64,000 nt of DNA from Rhodosporidiobolus odoratus (taxonomy: Eukaryota > Basidiomycota > Microbotryomycetes > Sporidiobolales > Sporidiobolaceae), in NCBI GenBank assembly GCA_034387635.1, contig JAOANU010000008.1, positions 806,001 through 870,000 on the forward strand, read 5' to 3'. The notes below the pieces were generated by a model. That model was not told the DNA's origin. It made no database searches and was given only the letters and a program-made list of their open reading frames with translations. The position numbers and the translations under genes were made by a program. Shown here one piece after another: positions 57,130 through 64,000 of this stretch. Numbering within the stretch: the first letter of the stretch is position 1; each line of letters starts with the position of its first letter.

Positions 57130-59271
57130 ATCTGTACTCCTTCTGTGCTCCCCACCTTCACCCCTAGCCTATCTGTTACCCACAATTCCTCCCCCGCTCT
57201 CGAAGAACACCTTGTCCTCCCGGTCCGTTTATCCCACAACGCTGTTGTCGCCGACACATTCGCTATGGTAGACTCTGGATCTCAAGGTAATCTACTCGAT
57301 GAACACTACGCCCGCTCGCTTCGCCTGCCTCTTGTACGACGAGAGGTACCCATCCCCGTCGAATCCTTCGACGGCCACACCAACGCCTCTTCCGCGCTCT
57401 CTTACTACACCGCTCCTCTACAGCTCCAGATTGGAGGACACGTAGAAACGATTGAGTTTAACCTCTCCCACGTCGCTCACTACCCCATCATCTTGGGGAT
57501 TCCCTGGCTGCGCGCTCACGACGTTTCCCTCCACCTGCAGGAAAACCGTGTCGCCTTCCGGTCACCTTTCTGTCGCCAGCACTGCCTACCTAGCCCCGTC
57601 GTCCCAGTTGTCCCGGCCGTTTCCGCCGCCACCGTTGTTGCCGCTGCCGTCTTGGCAGAAGGCAAGCCCCGTCCACGTTGCCCAAACATCGCCAAGCCCG
57701 CCGTCCTCCGTCCCGCCGTTGCCCCCGCTGCGCCTGTCGTCCACATGATCTCCGCCGCCGCCGCCCGACTCGCCCTCCGCCAGGGTGCCCAAGGTTTTAC
57801 GTTCGCCGCCGCCGACATTGTCCCCCGCCTTCGCTCCGCCGCTGCCGCCGTCCGACGAGGCGGATCCACCGCCGTTCCCGACGAACTCGACGCCCTTCGT
57901 AAGCAGATCCCTTCCAAGTACCATGAATGGTTGGACGTCTTCTCGAAGCAGGACGCTGACTCCCTCCCGTCGCATCGCCCTTACGACCTGAAGATCAAAG
58001 TAGAAGAAGGCAAGAACATCCCCTCCTCCAAAATCTATCCTCTGTCAGCGGCTGAGATGGAGGTACTCGCCGATTATATCGAGACGAACCTCCGCTCTGG
58101 CTTTATTCGCCCCTCGAAGTCCCCCGTGGGTTTTCCCATCCTTTTCATCAAGAAAAAGGACGGCTCTCTACGGCTCTGCGTCGACTACCGGAACTTAAAC
58201 TCAGTCACTGTCAAGAATCGGTACCCGCTGCCACTAATATCCGATACTCTCGATCAACTTGCCGGCGCAAAGTTCTTCACCAAGCTTGACCTTCGCAACG
58301 GCTACCACCAAATGCGGATGGCTCCTGGACACGAATGGAAGACGGCTTTCCAATCTCGGTACGGGTCCTTCGAGTATCAAGTCATGCCGTTCGGCCTCAC
58401 TAACGCGCCCGCTGCCTTCCAGCACCTCATCAACGACACCTTCCGCCCCTTCCTCGATGCCTTCGTGGTCGTCTACCTAGACGACATCCTGGTCTACTCC
58501 AACACGCAGGAAGAGCACGACGATCACGTTCGGCGAGTCCTGGACAAGATGAGGGAGGCACGGTTGTTTGCGAAGGCCGAAAAATGTACCTTTGACGACG
58601 TTTCAACCGAGTATTTAGGCTTCATCGTGGACCGGCAAGGCGTCCGCATGGATCCCAAGAAGCTCGATTCGGTGAGCACTTGGCCGGTCCCATCCACCCT
58701 GAAGGAAGTCCAGCCGTTCCTGGGGTTCGCTAACTTCTACCGCCGGTTCATCCAAAACTATTCCCAGATCGCTCACCCTCTGACCCGCCTTACCCGCAAA
58801 GGCACCTCATTTGCCATGGACAGCAGCGCCCTTGCCGCCTTTCACGCGCTCAAGGCCGCCTTCGACCCAAATATCGTCCTTCGCCACTTCGACCCGGCAC
58901 TGCCCATAGAGCTCGAAACCGACACCTCCGACTACGCTTTAGGCTCCGTCCTCTCTCAACGTCACGCCGATGGGAAGCTCTACCCAGTGGCGTTCCGGTC
59001 CCACAAGTTCGACGGCGCTGAACTCAACTACGAGGTTCACGATCAGGAGTTGTTGGCCATCATCGACGCCTGCAAAGCGTTCTGTCCCTATCTTGAGTAC
59101 GTCCACCTGCCCACTACCGTCTACTCCGACCACGCCAACCTCCAGTATTTCTTCAGCTCCCGCGTGCTAAATCGTCACCAAGCACGGTGGTACGAGCTGG
59201 TCGCTGAGCTGTCCCTCGTTCTCCGCCACCGACCCGGCCATAGGCAAGGAAAGACGGACGCTCTCTCTTGA
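57130..59271 (+). pseudogene. pol: Chromovirus pol: protease, reverse transcriptase, RNase H
   Basis: Protease motif MVDSGSQGNLL; RT motifs KKDGSLRLCVDYRNLN, GAKFFTKLDLRNGYHQ, YQVMPFGLTNAPAAF and the catalytic VVYLDDILVYS; tether FLGFANFYRRFI; RNase H LETDTSDYALGSVLSQ and VYSDHANLQYFF. All RT acids are kept. Between gag and protease, coding-like sequence (TNSFAVLSSPDTLSSESVL) lies in a third frame, so two shifts separate gag from pol. TGA at 59269-59271 interrupts DALS where Arg is usual, and the integrase follows in another frame. Confidence 0.92.
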
Positions 59272-59327
59272 CGAGCCAACTACGCTGAGGGTTCCAAGGC
59301 GTCGGCGTTTTCTTCCCCGGCAGCAAG

Positions 59328-60410
59328 TTGGGTGTCGACAGCGTTCGCCGGCGGCAAGGTCCCTTACTTGTCCTCGCCCCCGCGAGACTCGCACGTAACC
59401 TAGACGATTCGTTCCCCGCGCTCTCCGAACTCACCACGGTCGCCCAGGATCAAGACGACGATCTCCGCCAGGTCCTTCAAGACTTGCGCCTGCAGGAGAA
59501 CCTCGAAGACCACAACCCCCGCTGGAGTATCGACGACGCGGGTCTACTACGCTGGGACGGTAAGGTATACATCCCCGATGTCGAAGACTTACACCTTCGC
59601 GCCGTCCGAGAATCGCACGACGTCCCTTTGGCGGGCCACCACGGGGTGGAAAAGACACTCGGACGTTTCCGCCGCACGGGCTACTTCCCAGGGGCTCGCA
59701 AGTTCGTTGAGCAGTACGTCTCCAGCTGCGAAGACTGCTTCCGCAACAAGTCGCGGCGCTCACCCCCGCATGGCCTCCTTCAACCTCTCCCGCCGCCGAG
59801 CCGACCATGGAGTTCAATTGCGCTTGATTTCATCGTGAAGCTGCCGGTATCTCAAGAAGGGAACGACTCCATTCTGGTAGTAATCGACCGTTTCACCAAG
59901 TTCGCCCATTTTATCCCCTGCGCGGAGGCAGGTACTGACGCCCCCCACTTTGCACGCCTCTTCTACAATAACATCCTGCCCCTTCACGGTCTTCCCGACA
60001 ACATAGTCTCCGGCCGAGGAGCGGTTTTCGACTCGGCATTCTGGCAAACGCTGTCGCAGCTCACTCAGCAATAACTAAGTATGTCCACCGCCTACCATCC
60101 CCAAAGCGACGGAGTTACGGAGCGCCTCAATCAGACGCTTGAACAGTACTTACGCATGTATGTGAACTACCAGCAGGACGACTGGCAGAGCCTTCTCCCA
60201 TTGGCCGCCTTCGTAAACAACGACACCGTCCACTCTGCAACGAAATCGACGCCCTTCTTCGCTTCCTACGGTTATCATCCGAAGTTCAACGTCTCCTTCG
60301 ACCGCTTGGACGACAAGTACTGCAACGCCGACGCCACCGCCTTTGCCAGCCGACTCATGACTCAAGTCAAGTCCTCCGCCACGAGCTCGAACAAGCTGCC
60401 GTTCGGATGA
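59328..60410 (+). pseudogene. Chromovirus integrase, catalytically altered and frame-broken
   Basis: HHCC zinc finger (RESHDVPLAGHHGVEKT with YVSSCEDCFRNK), then the core: SIALDFIVKLPVSQEGND keeps the first Asp. The second site reads NIVSGRGAVFDSAFW, where Gly (GGC 60012-60014) replaces the expected Asp. TAA 60072-60074 interrupts the frame before [20 protein letters not shown], which carries the catalytic Glu. The frame is lost again at ~60,375 (SSNKLPFG, stop 60410). Confidence 0.9.
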
Positions 60411-60958
60411 AAGCACAAGCCGACCAGCATAGGCGCGACGCCCCGAGCTTCGATATTGGAGATCTGGTATGGCTCAGCAGTCGCAACATCCGCACCAACC
60501 GACAATCACAGACACTCGACCACAAGTTCTTGGGACCCTACCCGGTAGCTGCCAAGGTAGGGCCTTCGGCGTATCGTCTCACGTTGCCACCCGACGTCCG
60601 CTTACACCCGGTTTTCCACGTGTCCCTACTGCACCCCCACCGCGACAACCCCTTCCCTGACCGGCTTCCCTCTCCGCCCCCTCTCACTATCATCGATGGC
60701 CAGCCAGAACTTGAAGTCCAAGACGTACTCGATTCGCAGACCTACTACGGAAAGCTGCGGTATCTTGTCCGCTGGCGTGGTATGACACCGCGAGACGACT
60801 CGTGGGAGCCGGCCAAAAACATGGAAAACGCCGCCGACATCGTACGAGCCTTCCACGACGAATACCCCAATAAACCTGCCAAAGCTGCTGAGCGCCGGAG
60901 CGCTCGAGCTAAAGCAGGGGGGGGATTGGCGGCTCTCATCGAAGCCCAGCGGCACTAA
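60411..60958 (+). pseudogene. Chromovirus integrase C-terminus with chromodomain
   Basis: In the next frame: [56 protein letters not shown] (GPY/F region), then a chromodomain: ELEVQDVLDSQTYYGKLRYL, VRWRGMTPRDDSWEPAKNM. The residues VQDVLD, LRYLVRW and DSWEP correspond to the conserved chromodomain core that guides insertion to heterochromatin in chromoviruses. Basic tail ends AALIEAQRH, TAA 60956-60958. Confidence 0.9.
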
Positions 60959-61300
60959 CCGACCTTCTCAAAAGGGTCACTTTCGCTCTCCTCTTCCGTC
61001 GTCCCACTATCCTGCCAGCCTTCTTCCTCTCTCTCTCTTCCAGTCGTTTACCTCAATACCCGCTCGTTCACCCCGTCGTACGCACCTCTTCCCTCAGGAG
61101 GTGACCGCCTGCCAAATTAGGCGCGCGTCTCAGTTTCCCTTTCTTTCCCCATCGCCCTTTCTTCCCCGCCGACGTCCTTTCTTCTTTAACTCACACGCTG
61201 ACACCGTCTCAGCTGTTGTTGTACCCTTTGTCACTAATCCACTTACCCGCGCTGGCAGCCCCCCCGCTACCTTCTCCCTCGCTCTCTACTCTCGCGCTGC
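60959..61300. other. Spacer between pol and the extra ORF
   Basis: About 340 bp, strongly pyrimidine-rich on the + strand, as expected for a promoter/leader. No coding frame. It may drive a separate transcript for the downstream ORF. Confidence 0.5.
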
Positions 61301-62005
61301 ATGACCAATCCCCCGTCACCCACCAACTCCGACCATCTCTACACGCCGCTCGCTCACCCCGCCTACTACGAACTCCTCGACGACCTCCTCATCCTCCCGT
61401 CTCCCACCGTCCGCATCCTCGCCCAAGCCTACGACGCCCACGCCGACCTGCTCCACATGACCTTCCTCAACTCCGGCAACGCCCTCTACTTCTCGGACGC
61501 CAACCCCGCCGACCCTCGTTGCACCTCCGCTCGCGTCTCAGCTGAAGCTTCCTGCAACGACCTTCGTTTCGTTGAGATCACCGACTTGCGGGTCGTGGGT
61601 GGCAGTTTTCAAGTTTTTGCTACCAGCGCCAACGGAATGAAGGCGTGGCACGACTTCTCCCGTCTCGACCTCGACGTCTACGCCACCCTCCTCGGCAACC
61701 ATTTCTCCACCCTCAACGCAGCTACCGTCGACAAGTACATGGCGCTCGTCCGCGATGCCATCAATCCCCCCTGCGCCATTGTTATCGGCGTCTACTACCT
61801 CAAGTTCACCCGCACCCACTTGTCCGGGGCCGGTAACGCGAGCCTCTCCCGCTCGCAGGCGAAATGGGACCGTGTCGCCCACGGCCTTTTCCAGGGCAAT
61901 CTCAACCACCGCGACTTTGACACTGGCTACGTGGGGATTACCGCAAATCGCAACCAGGTGCTTTTCTTCCCTTCTTCTCCTCTACCTCCCTCGGCGAACG
62001 GCTAG
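61301..62005 (+). CDS. Intact accessory ORF of the chromovirus, unknown function
   Basis: 234 residues, uninterrupted from ATG 61301 to TAG 62003-62005, ending ~25 bp before the polypurine tract (62031-62041). Reads MTNPPSPTNSDHLYTPLAHP, YELLDDLLILPSPTVRILAQ, DLLHMTFLNSGNALYFSDAN, LRFVEITDLRVVGGSFQVFA, WHDFSRLDLDVYATLLGNHF, IVIGVYYLKFTRTHLSG, KWDRVAHGLFQGNLNHRDFD. Balanced composition and mixed hydrophobic strands suggest a folded, soluble protein. No signal peptide, membrane anchor, zinc knuckle or known domain seen. It has no stop while gag and pol of the same copy are broken. Not recognised. Confidence 0.7.
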   Translation: MTNPPSPTNSDHLYTPLAHPAYYELLDDLLILPSPTVRILAQAYDAHADLLHMTFLNSGNALYFSDANPADPRCTSARVSAEASCNDLRFVEITDLRVVGGSFQVFATSANGMKAWHDFSRLDLDVYATLLGNHFSTLNAATVDKYMALVRDAINPPCAIVIGVYYLKFTRTHLSGAGNASLSRSQAKWDRVAHGLFQGNLNHRDFDTGYVGITANRNQVLFFPSSPLPPSANG

Positions 62006-62044
62006 CTGACGAGTCGTGACGCCTCGTTCTAAAACCGGGGGTAA

Positions 62045-62597
62045 TGTTGCACATGTTGCACAGAGTTTAAAACCGGTACAGTCTCGAGCCTAGCAGCGAG
62101 TAGAGAGTAGTGTGAGCGACTAAAGAACAAGAGGGGGAATCCGCCTTCCCAGGCTCACTTCCAATCTCCCAACCCGCCGCTCCTATTCATCTCATCTCAT
62201 CCTCCGCGCTCCTTACTCCTATCCTCATCTACACACAGAACGCCTTCGGAGCCGGACTCCCTCGTGTTAACGGGGTGTCGTACGTCTCCTTCGAATGCTT
62301 CCAATACGTCCCGACAAGTTCTCACACGCCCTATACCCGCAGGCGTTTCGGCGGCAGTGTGGCCCCTCCCCGTTCTTCCCGCAAATAGGAGGTCCTTCTA
62401 GAACAACCTAGTTTCCTCTTCCATTTTCTAGTCTTTGCCTCTTCCGTTATATCTCGCCTCCCCCGTAGCTCTCTTGGTTCTGTTCTTTGTTGAAATCTCA
62501 CCTTATTCTACCCTAGTGTAGTCCCGTCGCTTGCCGAAACCTGCGTGAGAGCTAGACTAAGCCGCCGTCCGTTCAACCTCCCGTTTTCCGCCTTACA
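62045..62597 (+). repeat. Middle (full-length) LTR
   Basis: 553 bp, TGTTGCACATG to GCCTTACA, preceded by the purine tract aaaaccggggg (62031-62041). Followed by a copy of the element leader (TTAGATTTCGACC through the gag ATG, 62598-62657). Confidence 0.9.
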
Positions 62598-62657
62598 TTA
62601 GATTTCGACCTTTCTCCCGGCTTCCTCTAGCTTAGCACGCCATGACTACCCCCGAAG

Positions 62658-62805
62658 GTTATATCTCGCCTCGTAGCTCTCTTGGTTCTGTTCTTTGTCG
62701 AAATCTTATCTCATTCTACCCTAGTGTAGTCCCGTCGCTTGCTGAAACCTGCGCAAGAGCTAGACTAAGCCGCCGTCCGCTCGACCTCCCGTTTTCTGCC
62801 TTACA
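62658..62805 (+). repeat. Partial right LTR
   Basis: The last ~148 bp of the LTR (from GTTATATCTCGCC to CTTACA) abut a truncated gag start, and the outer TSD ACCAC follows. With the left LTR it makes a three-LTR tandem element whose second internal domain is nearly all deleted. Contains the cleanest copy of GTCGAAATCT (62697-62706). Confidence 0.85.
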
Positions 62806-63258
62806 ACCACCGTCTTTCCCGGCTGCTTGGAATCCTCAGTCTCTCCGCGTAGCTACTGCCCTGCCGTGGAAAAGGGAGCTAGTAAGGACGATGAGACGAC
62901 ACATGGTGAGAAGTCTCGTGATTGCAGAGAGAAAAACGTGCTGAGAAGGAAAATCGAAACGAAGCTAACTGTACAACCACAGCCAGGCGAGCAAGGGAAG
63001 GAGGAGGATGCATATGTCTGCTCAAACGAGCCTGTTGCCGCCCTGGCTCCTGCGACCCTTGGTCTTGTTCTTGTTGTCTTTTTTGCCCGCCTTCGCCTTG
63101 AAACGACAGAGCGAGCTGTGAGACTGGTGTCGTAAATTGCAGAATCAAAAACAGGCAACAGGGAAGAAAATCGAAAACTAAGATGACTAGCACAACCAAA
63201 CCTGAGCAGGCAAGCAAGCACGGGAGAGAGAGAGCGACGATGTATCCAAATCTGGCGC

Positions 63259-64000
63259 TCAGGCGAGCCTGTTGCCACCCTTGTTCTTGCGACCCTTCTT
63301 GGACTCGTTCTTATCGTTGTTCTTCTTGTCGCCCTTGGCCTTGAAAGGAGCGGTCACATGGTCGTCGAAGGCGCGCTACAGCCAGTTGGCAAATTGTCAG
63401 TGAGGCGAAAGGGAAGAAGCGAGTGAATCCGGTGTACCTTTCCCACCGCAGGGGCCGGGGTTTTCACCTTAAGCTCTCCGTGGGCCACCTTTGCCACATG
63501 GTCGTCAAAGGCGCGCTACAGCCAGTCGGCAAATTATCAGTGAGGCGAAAGGGGAGAAGCGAGTGAATCAGGTGTACCTTTCCCACCGCAGGGGCCGGGG
63601 TTTTCACCTTAAGCTCTCCGTGGGCCACCTTTGCCACATGGTCGTCGAAGGCGCGCTACAGCCAGTTGGCAAATTGTCAGTGAGGCGAAAGGGAAGAAGC
63701 GAGTGAATCAGGTGTACCTTTCCCACTGCAGGGGCCGGGGTTTTCACCTCAAGCTCTCCGTGGGCCACCTTTGCCACATGGTCGTCGAAGGCGCGCTACA
63801 GCCAGTTGGCAAATTGTCAGTGAGGCGAAAGGGAAGAAGCGAGTGAATCAGGTGTACCTTTCCCACTGCAGGGGCCGGGGTTTTCACCTCAAGCTCTCCG
63901 TGGGCCACCTTTGCCACATGGTCGTCGAAGGCGCGCTACAGCCAGTTGGCAAATTGTCAGTGAGGCGAAAGGGAAGAAGCGAGTGAATCAGGTGTACCTT
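63259..64000 (-). CDS. Repeat peptide precursor, copy B (5' part beyond window)
   Basis: Second copy of the 40,560-42,679 gene, truncated by the window edge. Terminal exon 63375-63259 (RAFDDHV, then the Lys/Asn-rich tail ending GGNRLA, stop 63261-63259). Repeat exons at 63438-63515, 63578-63655, 63718-63795 and 63858-63935, then the edge of a fifth. Every visible exon is 78 nt with a 62-nt intron and no frame defect. Units here read KVAHGELKVK (His) where most copy-A units have Pro. Signal-peptide exon and promoter not visible. The diverged second terminal exon is also present (~63,022-63,104). Confidence 0.72.

Larger units (their letters stand above)
55325..62805 (+). mobile_element. Ty3/gypsy chromovirus with three LTR copies and an extra ORF
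   Basis: Flanked by ACCAC (55320-55324, 62806-62810); copy A shows the empty site at 40107-40111. Order: LTR, PBS, gag, protease-RT-RNase H, integrase, chromodomain, separate ORF, polypurine tract, LTR, a 60-bp leader stub, partial LTR. Gag and pol carry several stops and frame breaks, so this copy is defective. It is a retrotransposon with no envelope gene recognised. Confidence 0.93.

Overview
The window is nuclear DNA of a basidiomycete, most likely a red yeast of the Pucciniomycotina (Rhodotorula / Rhodosporidium / Sporobolomyces-like). The evidence is the GC-rich sequence, single-copy genes packed on both strands, and many 50-110 nt introns with GTGCGT, GTACGT or GTATGT donors and CTGAC/CTAAC-like branch sites. 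The species assignment is an inference. Gene models were spliced by hand from GT..AG signals and reading-frame continuity.

Positions 1-38.6 kb are ordinary housekeeping DNA. In order: an FCP1/NIF-type HAD phosphatase with two tandem modules; an inverted repeat with two intron-containing tRNA-His genes; the DEAD-box helicase DBP9; gamma-glutamyl phosphate reductase (PRO2); a small three-exon gene that looks like APC13; an F-box protein with a damaged tail; a DAG/sphingoid kinase-like protein; two low-complexity proteins of unknown role; TRM82; the sulfhydryl oxidase ERV1; prephenate dehydrogenase TYR1; ribulose-phosphate epimerase RPE1; a Cdc4/Mlc1 myosin light chain; a CsbD-like hydrophilic protein; an eisosome Pil1-type protein; and an unrecognised polytopic membrane protein.

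Positions 38.6-64 kb are a rearranged, transposon-rich block. A segment holding the 5' part of the membrane-protein gene, a ~300-bp repeat and a secreted-peptide gene is present twice (copy A 37.9-42.7 kb; copy B 44.5 kb to the right edge). Because the copies are near-identical, each shows the empty sites of the other's insertions. Copy A carries a 1.2-kb LTR-element remnant (target duplication CAGAC). Copy B carries a 9.8-kb terminal-inverted-repeat DNA transposon (TSD TGTAAC) and a 7.5-kb Ty3/gypsy chromovirus (TSD ACCAC). A fragment of PRP17/CDC40 lies between the copies.

The most striking item is the secreted-peptide gene on the minus strand (40,560-42,679; second copy from 63,259 to the right edge). 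It has one signal-peptide exon and then thirteen near-identical 140-bp modules. Each module is one 78-nt exon (26 residues, phase 0) plus one 62-nt intron, and each exon junction creates a Lys-Arg site. This is the architecture of a Kex2-processed repeat peptide precursor, with one peptide per exon. The 9.8-kb transposon, with an rve-type DDE gene and a large opposite-strand gene of unknown function, and the intact extra ORF in the otherwise broken chromovirus are the other main candidates for undescribed biology.
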